Assembly (NCBI RefSeq): GCF_030272615.1
Contig: NC_081415.1
Coordinates: forward strand, 627,977,240-628,041,239
Length of the DNA: 64,000 nt
Source: Cryptomeria japonica
Taxonomy: Eukaryota > Streptophyta > Pinopsida > Cupressales > Cupressaceae
Reading direction: 5' to 3'
The position numbers and the translations under genes are program-made. Below the pieces are notes generated by a model that worked only from the letters and a program-made list of their open reading frames with translations, was not told the DNA's origin and did not search any database. Below are positions 44,201 to 55,600 of the stretch, one piece after another (positions within the stretch are counted from its first letter, which is position 1; each line of letters begins with the position of its first letter).

Positions 44201-45891
44201 TCCTTCATGCTTTGGTTAGATGGAGGCACTTCCTTCTTGGACATAGATTTGAGTTGCATAGTGATCATCGCAGTTTGTAGTATATCTTCATGTAGCCAAA
44301 TTTGAATGCTAGGAAGAGGCATTGGATAGAGTTCTTATGTGAGTAAAACTTTGAGGTGAGATATATTCAAGGTAAGGAGAATGTGGTAGCAGATGCATTG
44401 AGTCACAGGAGGCATGAGATTTCAGCAATGCCACTTAGTGTGGATTTGACGAGCCATATTCTTAGTGCCCTTCCTTGAGATGTATGGTATCAGGAGATTA
44501 TTGCAGAGGATGCCATAGGTGGAGCTCTTGAGGGAAGATATGCAAGTTACTCAGTGGAATTAGGTGGACTTCTTAGGCATTTGGGATGTATTTATGTTCC
44601 ACCATCCGACGGTCTTCGAGATTTGATCATGTATGAGGCACATCGTGCACTTTACTCGGTACATCCAAGTGTTAAGAAGTTGCATGCAAATTTGAGATAG
44701 ATGTATTATTGATCTGGTATGAGAAGAGATATTGTAGATTTTGTGGCATGTTGCCTAGAGTTTCAGCAAGTGAAGGTAGAGCATCAACATCCCATAGGAT
44801 TATTACAGCCACATTTGGTTTGAGGATGGAAATGGGATATTATATCTATGGATTTTACAGTTGGATTGCCCATGTCTTCACATTGTCATGATGCTATTAT
44901 GGTCACTGTAGATAGATTAACCAAAGTAGCACACTTTTCTCCGATCAGGTCTTCATATACAACAGTGATAGTAGCTCGGGTTTTCTTGGAGGGAGTTGTG
45001 AGGTTGCATGGTATTCCTCAGTGGATCATATTAGATCATGATCTAGTGTTCACATCAGCATTTTGGACAACTCTTCAGCATGATTTGGGTATGCAATTGA
45101 ACTTTAGTTCAGTTTATCACCCCAAGATAGATGGACAGACAGAAAGGGTGAACCGGGTTCTAGAGGATATGTTGAGGATGTACGTAATGGATTAGCAATC
45201 TTGTTGGGAGGAATATCTCTATTTGGTTGAGTTTGCGTACAATAATCATTACCATAGCTCTATTGGTATGTCCCCTTATCAGGCATTATATGGTAGACCA
45301 TGTCACATGCCCTTGAGTTGGGACCATTTAGAGGATAGAATGTGTATTGGATCATAGATGTTGCAGGATATGGAGGAGAAGGTGGCTCGCATTAGAGAGC
45401 ATTTATTGGCCGCTCAGGATGGACAAAAGAAATATGTGGATGCTTATTAAGTGGATAGGTATTTTTCTATTGGTGACAGGGTATTTCTAAGAGTTCACCC
45501 ACGAAGGAGTCCGATCCATTATGGAAAAGGCTCTAAGTTGGCACCTCAATTTGTTGGACCTTTCGATATTTTGGAGCAGATTAGTCTTGTGTCTTATTGC
45601 CTTGCCTTGTCGCCTAGCTTGTCCCACATCCATGATGTCTTTCATGTTTTAGTTTTGAGTTTATACCATCTTGATACTTTGCATGTGTTGTATTGGAATG
45701 CTTTACAGGTTGAGGATAGGAAACTTTCTATGGAGCCCATGCGCATTCTTCAACATAGAAAGATGTCCCTCAAAGGTTAGAGCATAGAGAAGGTAAGGGT
45801 CTAGTGGGATCTGATTGATGATTCTTCAGCTACATGGGAGGATGTTGTGTGGATGAGAGAGCTATATCCCTATTTTTTCTTAGGCTTCTAG
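41266..45891 (+). pseudogene. gag-pol: Chromovirus copy B gag-pol, full domain order, heavily stopped
   Basis: Gag starts at ATG 41266 (MPIRGRDHRRGGHMG). A capsid is present (THPPTFDGLG ... AETWLLDLGRCF ... FVRGLNDRI), absent in copy A. The knuckle CFTCGQLGHIVVHC at 42397-42438 is intact. Protease reads FYSRAS, losing both Asp and Gly. RT has FLDD at 43630-43641, and RNase H shows CTDASLEGLG. In the integrase zinc domain the last C-x2-C reads CLEFQQ (Cys to Phe); the core has MDFTVGLP, ILDHDLVFTS and DGQTERVNR. The chromodomain-like end runs LQHRKMSLKG to RELYPYF, TAG 45889. There are at least twenty stops, mostly TAG. It stays collinear with copy A throughout. Confidence 0.87.
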
Positions 45892-45898
45892 GAGTATG

Positions 45899-48198
45899 CC
45901 TCCATCTCTCTTGACATAACATTTGCTACCAAAAATTCTAAAGTATCTCCATCTAACCAATTTCCTATATCCCAGCTAACTGAAGTATCAAACTTTCCTA
46001 TATCCTCATCTCTCTTGATATAACATTTGCTACCAAAAATTTTGAAGTATCTCACAGTAGGAACATGACCAAACCATAGCTTATAGGAGTTGTACCGGTA
46101 TCATCTTTTATATGTTCTCGGTTGAATGTGTAAACAACAGTGATAACAACTTCTCCCCAATAGATCTTCAAAACATTTCTTTTAATCAACATAGCCCTTA
46201 CAACATTCAAGATAGTCCTATTCTTCCTTTCAACAACTCCATTTTGTTGTGGGGTTCTAGGAGCAGATAATTATCTTTTAATCCCATGCTTCTCATAGAA
46301 TGAATCAAACTCACTAGAACAAAATTCTCCTCCTTTGTTAGATCTCAGACATTTCACCTTCAGTCATGTCTCACTCTCAACCTTTACTTTGAGTATCTTG
46401 AATTTGTCCAATGCTTTTGATTTCTCCTTCAAAAAGACAACCCACATCATCCTGGAATAATCATCAATCAGTAACATAAAACATTTGTCACCTTGCACAC
46501 TTCTAATGTTTGTAGGTCTACATAGTTCAGTATGCACAATATCTAGCAATCCATCAGATGTATACTGCTTTCTCTTGAAAAAAATTCTTGTTTGCTTACC
46601 CATTTGTCATTCTTTACATACCGGATTAACAGGCTTAACAATTTTAGGAAAATCTCTAACAACTTGAATAGAACTGATTTTAATCATTGAATCAAAATTA
46701 AGATGACACATTCTCCTATGACATAACCAACTTTCATCAATCTGAGCAATCAAGCAACTTTTCTCACCAGCATTCAAATGAAAGATATTACCTCCAGTCT
46801 TAGTTCCAAATGCAATCTCTATACCAAAGGCATTTAGGATCTTGCATTTTGCATTCTTGAATTTTAAGTTATAACCTTGTTCAACCATCTATCCAACACT
46901 TATGATATTATGCTTCAAACCTTCAACATACAATATATCATCAATATTACATGCTTACCATCAAAGGAAATAGAGCCTCTACCATGGATCATATAGGCTT
47001 TTGTCATCCCCAAATCTTACTATTCCCTCATCATACCTCTCCATACTCATACATTTTCTTTTATCACTAGTCATATGATGTGAATAACCATTGTGAATCA
47101 CCCATTCATATTTCTCTTCAACCTTAGCAACTAATGATTTCTCCTCAATAGTGTAGCTTGTGGAATCAACATGTACCAATCCATCTTCTTTGATAGAAAT
47201 AAACACAACTTCACCTCATTCTGATTCTTCATATGTTACACCTTCATTAGTAGCATAATAATATTTCTTCTAATGCTTATATATTTATTTAGACTTATAA
47301 GGCTTATCATACTTCTCATGCTTCTCATATCTATCATGCTTATCAAATTTATCATGCCTATCATATTTAGCTATTCTCTCCAGGCACCTAGAAACAAAAT
47401 TTCCTATTTTATTGTAAGAGAAACATTTCAGAGGCGATTTTCCATCATACTTATCAGCTCCCTTAGGCAATCTCTAGGAAATCAATGCTTAAAGCTCATC
47501 CAATTCTCTTTCTTTATCTTTCATCTCTCTTCTTTCTCTTTCATATCTAGATATTCTACATTCATCAAGATCATACCTCTTCTTTCTAGACATAGGTGCT
47601 CTAAATGTTGTTTCGGACTTTCCATGTGATTCACCAAACTTGCTCATCTCAAATGCAACAATCTTTCCAACCAACATATCTCTTGTCATAGTAGTCACAC
47701 TCTGGATTTCATCAATAGCAGCCACTTTAAGTTTGTAATAAGAAGGAAATGATCTGAACACCTTAGCAACAATTTCATCTTCTTCAAGGGTTCCACCAGC
47801 ACATCTGATACCTAGGACAAGATCATTCACCTTATCCAATAAAGAGTTTATGTTCTCATCTTCTCCCATCTTCAACATCTCATGTACAGTCTAAAGTCCC
47901 ATTACATTAATCATCTCTGAATTAGTTAGGGCACTCAAAAATGCTTCCTTGTCTCTAATGTTATTTTCAGCTTCCTTGATCTCATCAGCAGTACTGGTCC
48001 ATTCTAAGGAACAAAGTAGACATTCCTTGTAATTTTCTCCAAGACATCTCAAGTGCACCTCCATTCAGTTCTTCCATATCGCATAGTTACTTCCATCAAA
48101 TCTCGGACTTTCCTTCTTAAATACAACACCTCCAATTGCCATCTTGAATCTCCTCAAGTGGTCAAGCTTCCTCCGGAGGATCTAGCTCTGATACAAAT
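45899..48198 (-). pseudogene. Second copia element, 5' half only
   Basis: On the minus strand, PBS (48196-48184) is followed by gag (48190 to 47285), with knuckle CFSYNKIGNFVSRC, again Tyr for the second Cys. The protease has IHNGYSHHMT where D-S-G-C-S is expected (47206-46979). GAG-pre-integrase (WLCHRRMCHLNFDSM) and integrase follow (HTELCRPTNIRSVQGDKCFM, then NGVVER-type blocks), to about 45899. RT and RNase H are missing. The broken end carries a 105-bp-offset duplication (45899-45949 and 46004-46054). It abuts chromovirus copy B, seven bases after its stop codon. Confidence 0.82.
48184..48196 (-). promoter_or_regulatory. PBS of the second copia element
   Basis: On the minus strand it reads TTGTATCAGAGCT; one base differs from TTGGTATCAGAGC-type sites (a G lost or changed). 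It lies two bases from the LTR edge at 48199. Confidence 0.75.
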
Positions 48199-49367
48199 TG
48201 TTGGCAAAAACAATGAAGGAATACTGAGGGGGGGTGAATTAGTTTTCATCGGATCTACAAACTTAACCTTAAATACAAATCTAATAAACCATAATAACCA
48301 CAAAGATAAGCAAATTCATAGCACAACACACACCACCATGTTTTTGATGTGGAAAACTTGGTTAAGGAAAAAACCATGGTGGGAACTTACCCATAATAAG
48401 ATGATACTTTGCAGTAGTATGTGAAAATAATTATGATGGGGAATGCACTAGCATTCAGGCACACTACCTAGAGCTCACTTTCTCAAGATACAATAACTCA
48501 GAAGGCTACAACCCACAGGGAAGTCTCACTAACTTGTAACAAGATTCAAACTAGAATCTTTAAGGAATGAATTACAATAATAACATCTGCTAATGCCTAA
48601 TGACAGTTCTGGTTAAGCACATTTGTCTACTCCACAACACCTCAACTCAATACACCACATCAAAAAATGAATCCTTGTTCACACTTACACAACTCTCTAA
48701 TAATGCAGACACAACCTTGATACCTAAATTACATGACTACACCATCTATTTATAAAATTTATCAACCTTGACAACAAGGTCAGCTAAACCCTAAACTCAC
48801 AATTATAAAATTACATCACACGATACAAAGATTGACCACCAGACAAATATAATGATATACATGACATAACATGGACCCAAATCAAATTTCCAAATGCTCA
48901 TCACCACTGGTAATCATGCCAAGATCAACCACAACACACTACACCACCAGAAAAACCTCATAACATGAAAAACATCACCGGTGTAGTAAAATCACCAAAA
49001 ACTTGCACAATGATCAATGTGGATCATCAAAACAAATAGGACACAATTAGGAAAAACTAGCAAGCAAGTTAGAATCATCAACAATAGCTGGACCATCACC
49101 ACTTATCAAATCTTCATCGATCAACATCTAAACCTCAAGAACACTCAAACAACAGCAACTATCACACAAAAAGATAGCTTGCAAAGTACCAAATCATGAA
49201 CCATTTCAAAGAAAGATACACAAAACCATCCCAAACAAACTCTCAAAATCTTAGCTCAAGATCTTATCACATCGGAATATACTGGAGGAAATACTAAACT
49301 CTGCAAAGCACTGATCAAAAAACCAAACTGCAAATCGGATCATATGATATGTGTATACACCTAAAAA
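48199..49367 (-). repeat. 5' LTR of the second copia element (possibly incomplete)
   Basis: In plus view it starts TGTTGGCAAAAACAATG next to the PBS, with ACTGAGGGGGGGTGAATTAG, similar to the reverse of the first copia LTR end. The far end is not clear; it meets LTR X at 49368. Short open frames inside are not genes. Confidence 0.65.
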
Positions 49368-50470
49368 TGGTCTGAAGATAATTAATTGAATAAGAAATTA
49401 TTTAATTAATCTCCCTCCCCAATTTAATTTAATTCACTAAGAAATTTGATTAAAATCCCCCTTTCATCTACTTATTAATAAATCTAAAGATTTATTTAAT
49501 AGGTTCATTTCATAATCCCCTTTAATTAATTAATTCCCCCATCAAATTCATTTCTTCTAGATCATTTAATTAATTAAAAAAAATCAAATTCATGAGCTGT
49601 TGAAATTAATTAGCCTTTTCCTATTATTTGAATTTTTAAATTCAAATTCTCCTAACTTCTAACCACCTAACCTAACCCCTTCTGAACCTAACTCATTCCA
49701 TCTACCCTTGGGTTTAATTAACTCCATCCTAGCTTGCACATCCTAACCACCATGTCCCCTTTCCTTGAACACTTTTCCCTCTCATGAGAAAAGATTTGTG
49801 ACACTTGTCACTAAGTGCTCCCTTTCATCCCACCTCTTCTAGAAGCCTCTTGACACTTGTCACCATGGAGATGACAATGCTCCCTTTCATCCAACCTCTT
49901 CTCAACCCACCTCCAATTTAACCATTGATATCTTCAAACTTAATCTTGACCATTGATTCCTACCACCTCACCCCTAGCCTTGGAAATCCTATAAATAGAC
50001 CCCATTTTGGAGCTCAAAGGGTCCCAATTCATATCTTTTTTTCATCCATCCTAAATCCCATCTCATTTGCATTCAAGCATTATTACTATAGGCATCTAGC
50101 TTCTAGTTTATCATTTTAGCAATGTTATCATGTTCAATTTTAGCTTAAATCTTAGTTTATTTTCTAGAATAATCATGAAATCATGTAGCTTAATCATGCT
50201 ATCATTTCTAGATCATGCATCTTCATCATTTAAATCTTCCATTTAAGTGTAGTCAAGACACTAGAATTTGTATAACCAAATCTGAGAGCAAAATTTATAC
50301 TCGCATTTACTAGGAGGCAATAGATTGATTAGCTATGGTTTTATCTTTCGTTGATTAATTTTTTAACCATTGCTTGTAATGATTTATTGAGTGTTTTGTG
50401 TTGCAACTATAGGTATAACAAGTACACTTCACAGACATGACAATATGATCAAATAAGTTTCCCGGATCAC
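49368..50470 (+). repeat. LTR X (solo or truncated)
   Basis: It starts TGGTCTGAAGATAATTAATT, matching a fragment at 53332. TATAAATA is at 49990 and a GC-richer start region follows, as in the Tat LTR. I cannot place its right end: no PBS is seen near 50420-50480. The upstream part repeats TTAATTAA-rich words. Confidence 0.6.
49990..49997 (+). promoter_or_regulatory. TATA box of LTR X
   Basis: TATAAATA within CCTATAAATAGACCCC, nearly the same context as in the Tat LTR. Confidence 0.5.
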
Positions 50471-50794
50471 TAAAACCAAAAGATAGAATGATACTAGAAA
50501 TACTCCATATAGAAAACCATGATCCCAATAAACCAATCTACAATCACTAGAGCAATAAATCATAGGAATATGTTGACATCAATGACAACAACATATCCTA
50601 GCAACAACAATGTCCAACACCTTTATGACTTTGAGGGGTCACAACCTGAGCATGCAGAGTCAAATTTTGGACATCGAATAGTTAACAAAAATCTTGTTGA
50701 GAGCACTACATAGTGGATCAAGTTTGGAGTTGATTTGGTATGATTATTTGTTGTTATATTGATATGAGCTATTTATGGGTTCTTTTGACTATGG
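50471..50794 (+). pseudogene. Gag-like scrap
   Basis: A short open stretch (50519-50713) encodes NNNVQHLYDFEGSQPEHAESNFGHRI, continuing after one TAG with WIKFGVDLV. The wording looks like a gypsy gag N-terminus, but I cannot name a family. It lies between LTR X and LTR Y and may be the start of X's interior. Confidence 0.3.
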
Positions 50795-52057
50795 TGACTA
50801 TAGACATCCAAAATTAATTAAAATAAATATTTAACTAATTTTATCCTTTCTACGCAATTAATTGATTTAATTATGTTACATTTATTCTTCTTAGAATTAA
50901 ATTAAATTTAATTAATCTTGTCACTATATTACAACAATTAATTTATTAAATAAATTGATTATTCCCTTTCTTCTAAAGTCCTCAAAATTAATTAATTCTT
51001 CTAAATTCTCTTTTAGTCAATTAATGACAATTAATTAACTTAATCATGTGATTCATACAAATCACTTTCACTATTTATTCATTGACCTAATTAATTTTTC
51101 TAGAAACCTCATTAACATTATTTCTTAATTTTTAATTCCTCCACTCATTCTCTCTCCTCATGTCAAATCCTCCTACAAATCCCACTTGTCTTCTAATCTT
51201 CTATTATCCCACCTAATCACCCCTCTAATAATTTTCTAGTGGCTAATCCCCATGATTAGCCACCAAGTCAACCTGCAATGGCCATAAATGGGTAAGTCCA
51301 CTTGTCCTCCTCTCACCTTCCAACCTTAAATGCACCTAATTAGGTCATTTCAAGGAATTCAAAATCTCACACTCTCTCATGTCTCTCATCTTCCCAAAGA
51401 ATTTTAAATTCCTTTTCTCATGTCCTTTCCCCATGCAAGTCATTATTTGAGAATTTTTAATTCTCTTATTCATCCCCCAAGGAATTTTTAATTCCCTCTT
51501 GTCTTTCCAATTTACTTGGGATATCTTCCCCATGTACATTGTGGAGTGTGGAGACAAGAAATGCCCTTATGGAAAATCTCTTGGTCTCCACACCATGTCC
51601 CCTCAATCCATGTGCTTCCTCTCCTTCAATTTATGCCCTTGATTCTTCTTCAATCTTGACCATCCATTCATCTCCCTTCAAATCTATAAATTGGGGACTC
51701 CTCCTCTTCATTTCATATCTTTAATTCAAGTAATCTTATGTTGGCCTAATAGATCTAGAGTCTTCATTTGTGCATCCATATTATAGCTATATTTGCATCC
51801 ATAATCCTCATTTGAGCATCCATCCATCTCTCATTCCACATCCTTAATCACTTGTTGTGCAATTGGAGAGCAATCCACATCAACCAAGAAGGGAAAATCC
51901 AAACAAGTGGAGCACAAGGGCACATCTTCCACTTCATCAAGCCCAATCTAAAGGAAAAGGTATAATTAGTAAAGTATAATGGTTTTATTTTGTGTTTTGA
52001 TTGATTTATTTACATTATAACAATTGAATCTTGTCTTCCTAGTTCTATCCCTCTTCA
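50795..52057 (+). repeat. LTR Y
   Basis: It starts at or near TGACTATAGACATCC and ends TCTTCA before a PBS. TATAAA is at 51685-51690. The AATTAATT-rich left third, the middle with CCACTTGTC-type words and the TATA position repeat the plan of LTR X and the Tat LTR, though the sequences differ. Confidence 0.7.
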
Positions 52058-52059
52058 TT

Positions 52060-52080
52060 TTTGGCACACCCAGTGGGACT
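52060..52080 (+). promoter_or_regulatory. PBS of element Y
   Basis: TTTGGCACACCCAGTGGGAC follows the LTR end CATT. TGG fits a tRNA CCA end; I do not assign the tRNA. Confidence 0.65.
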
Positions 52081-54091
52081 GACGTCCCTTCATTTTAACC
52101 TTTTGTCAAGTTTTTTGTGATTTTAGCTCGCAGGTTGATGCCAACGTTTCCGCGTGGCTATTTTGACATCTCCGTCAGGGAACAACGTATGTGCTTCAAA
52201 TTTAAAAATCTAACCACCTTTTTTTGTAAGTTTTATGGTTTATCGTCTCTGTATAGCCTTTAAAGTCTCCATAGTATCTATTGAAACTTCAGTTAAGAGC
52301 TTCATTTTAGTATTTATTTTAGTTTTTATGGCTTAAAATCAATAAAGACATTCAAAAAGAGATAAAAAAAGAACAAAAACAAAGCTAGGTTAGTTTTTGT
52401 TTCTGTTTTTTGATAATTTAAGGTGTTTAGCTTAATTTATTTGGGTTTTAGGAAGATCAATGCCTGCACAAATGCATCAACATCGGCACTCTAGTTCAGC
52501 ATCTCCACTAAGCCAGACATCCTACCTGAATTTTAAAGTTTGAAATTCAAATTTCAAATTTTCAACTAACTCGGTTAGCATTTAATTTTGTATTTTGATA
52601 TCTGCGTCAAGCATCAACGTCTGTGCAGAACATAAAATTCAAATTGAAAATTTGAATTAGCATTTCTCACTTTTCCGCTATTTAGGTGCATGCTGTTACT
52701 TCAATGTCTGCACATACGCTTCAACGTCGCCTATGGATCAGTGCCTGCGTTGTATCCATAGGGTTTTTTGGGGTTATTGATTAAATTTTGAGTTTTGCAA
52801 GTCCACTTCGTTTGTCCAAGGCATTATCTTAAGACTACTAATGGTTTTTGTTGCAACATGATTGTCCAAGACATATCTTCCCTCTAATCTATTTTATTTT
52901 GTGTAGTTTAGATAGAAAATCATATACACGTGGGATTAAAAATGAACAAGTTTCTTATGTGTTTGGTGTGCTTGCATGCTTAGTGTAGGGTGGAACCATT
53001 GTTGCACTCAAGTATCCTCTCCCCTTGCCATTGTGGACCTTGGGTGTAAGAGAAAGAGTGATCAACAATACCCATCTTTTATTTTTGTAGTTGAGGGGTA
53101 TTTCTTGATTGGGAATCTCATCACCCCACAAGAGTATCTTTAATTGCGATATGTCGGGGATATCAACTCTGTCGGCGTGATCTCAAGCAGGTTTTTTGAG
53201 CCACTATATAAATAAGATGGTCAAGCGACTGAGGTGCTAAGTGAATTCGATGTATGTGGGGGCCCTCCCTGCACAGATAAGCTCGGTTAGAGCCTTAAGT
53301 GGCTTGCTTTGAGAACCCATCATTGGATTGTTGTCTGAAGATAATTAATTAAATAAGAAATTATTTAATTAACCCCTTCTCCCAATTTAATTGAATTCAC
53401 TAGAGATTTGATTAAATTTCCCATTCACCTGCTTATTATCCCTCAAAAATTACACTAGACACCAATTTTTGTAGCCAAAATCCTACATTTGATAGTGCAG
53501 GGGATGTGAATCATACCCCAAAGTTATTCCTCATGTATCCACTTAGGATGAGATAGGAATCTCCCATATAATAGATCCTCAGATCTTTGGGGTAAGAGAA
53601 TCTAGTATGCCTGAGAAGTGAGTGTCGTGAAGTGGAGCTAGTGCTACCAGAATCTCTATCTATTTGCCTGAGTGAGGTATTTCTTATGCGAGGGGCCTAT
53701 CAAGTGGTTTCAACTTTCTAGCCTAAGTCGTATGTTTGATGTGTATCTTCATGTTGTGCTATACCAGTGAAATCTATTAGGGCTAATCTAGGCCCCCCAT
53801 CACTTTCACACTCATTTTTGAGTGTTACACTTGGACAATGTGTATACTGTGCTTGATTTTTTCTTTCCAAGAGTAGTTGACAAAACACTTTTCCCAAATA
53901 CTTTGCAAACATTTTCCAAATCAAATTTTTGTAGGTCAAACCCAACTCCCACACAGTTCTAACCATTTTCCTTCATGCCCACATCAACCCAACATCCTAG
54001 AAGATAAATCCATCACCGAGTCAAAAAGAAGAAGCTTGGCTTGAAGAAACTCTTTAAGCATCATAATTTTTTGTACATCAACCGTAAGATT
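52081..54091 (+). other. Leader of element Y, truncated
   Basis: It contains four degenerate copies of a TCTGC.CA.GC.TCAACGTC phrase (near 52168, 52459, 52600 and 52702), then the module shared with the Tat leader (52934-53330). A fragment of LTR X (53332-53433) interrupts it. Element Y is cut at 54092 by a Tat-type LTR before any gag appears. I see no gene. Confidence 0.6.
53332..53433 (+). repeat. Fragment of LTR X head inside Y leader
   Basis: TGTCTGAAGATAATTAATTA and the next 80 bases match 49368-49472 with small changes. It starts exactly at the LTR TG, so it may be the remnant of an LTR insertion later cut down. Confidence 0.75.
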
Positions 54092-55110
54092 TGTAGACGC
54101 CTATAACTTTGACACTTATTTAAATAAATTTTATTTATTTAATTATCATTTTATCCACCTATTAATTAAATGAAGGTTTATTTAATTTATCCCTTTTCTT
54201 CTAGACCAATCATTAATCAAATTCAAATATTTGATTAATTCCCCTTTCTATCCATTAATTAAATAAAGTCTATTTATTTGATAAAATCTCATTTTCATCA
54301 TTTTAATTAAAAAATTTACATTTAATTAAAATCATGTCTTGCATATAAATAAATCAAATTTATTTATAAAAACCCCCTGCTTGCACTTTCCTACAAATGC
54401 AAGTTGCATCCATTTTAGTTGAAATAAAACATTTTTATTTTAATTAAAATCCTAATATCTCCCACTTGAATACTTCTACAAAATCCACTTGCACCCTAAG
54501 CATTCTTCTAGAACCTCGCTAATCCAACTTAACTAGCCTTATTCCTTCTATCATGTCACATCCCTAAATTTGGGGAAGTCACTTCTCCAAATTTGAAAGA
54601 AAGTATTCTAAATGCATTAAAGACTTTATCTCTTCAACAAGTTAACTTGTTGAACTCCCCAAATTTGTAAGGCTCTTACAAATTTGTCTCCAAAGTCTCC
54701 CAAACAATTAATGGTTAAATCAATCTTACCACATAATTAGAGACTTCCTCCCTAACTCAGCCATCATCTAACCTAGGGTCTCATGAAGCACTCATTGCTT
54801 TGACCCTAGGTATCCTATTAACCCTTGCACAAGAGTTTACCCTTTGGGTAAAAGCTTTATCCATTGGTTATCCATTAACTCAACCATAACCTTACCTCCT
54901 AGGGTAACCCTCATGTCTTCTCAAGCATTTAATGCCTCTTACATCTCCTTTAAAGCCACCTCTTGTTGACAATTGTCACCATTTCATTGGTGAAAATTAT
55001 AAACATGGATTGAATAACTTTTAATCATGACCCTTGTTAAGATTACTCAATCTTGACCATCCATTTGATCACTTCTTCTATAAATAGGGCACAATTCCAT
55101 CATTTTAATC
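54092..55110 (+). repeat. Diverged LTR of the Tat family, cut by the LINE
   Basis: It starts TGTAGACGCCTATAAC. From about 54760 it follows the Tat LTR closely: AGGGTCTCAT.AAGC, GCACAA.GTTTA, TCAAGCATTTAATGCCTC, TTGTCACCATTTCATTGGTG and TATAAATAGGGC (TATA at 55079). It is shorter before the TATA box (no 79-bp array). Similarity stops near 55110, where LINE sequence begins. Confidence 0.85.
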
Positions 55111-55123
55111 CCCTGTCCAATCT

Positions 55124-55600
55124 ATGGTTAGAAATATGGTCAATAAATTGGAAAACCCCAGTCTTGGTGTCGATGGTGCTAGCATTAGCAATAACCCTAC
55201 AATGATCCTCAGATTTGGAACCCCCATCCAATTGGTCTCCTCTTCATTTGCAAGACTTATCTCTGATACTAACACCATCGATCCCTCGACTCCATCTTTG
55301 TTCAAAGAACTAGAGGACGGTCATATCATAGAAGTTATATATGCCACTAAGGGTCTTGATGAAATTAGGCCTAGCACTATGCTCCCAGACTTTCCAGGCT
55401 CCCAATTGTCTGGGTCCGACACAGGAGGAAATGCAGTTACTAGAGTTGAACCTCCCGAACCCAGTGAAGATGATGAGGATTCTATGAAAGGGCACTCCCT
55501 TAATAAAAAAAAAGGTAGGCCTGTGGGCTCCAAAAATAAGAAGAAGTCTGGCGATCAACAACGATCTCCCAACCAGCCCCCCATAAACCCTCCACTTTGA
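55124..55600 (+). pseudogene. LINE ORF1 (C-terminal part) with AT-hook
   Basis: 158 codons are open from ATG 55124 to TGA 55598. The usual plant L1 ORF1 is longer, so the N-terminal part is probably lost to 5' truncation. The protein is acidic in the middle (EPPEPSEDDEDS) and then has KKKGRPVGSKNKKK at codons 128-141, the pattern of an AT-hook, a short DNA minor-groove binder. I see no CCHC knuckle. The stop overlaps the ORF2 start by one base (TGATG), which suggests coupled reinitiation. No internal stop exists. Confidence 0.6.

Noticed and set aside
55144-55153. AAATTGGAAA as a LINE target duplication with 59785
   Set aside because: The left copy lies inside ORF1, and AT-rich 10-mers recur here by chance.
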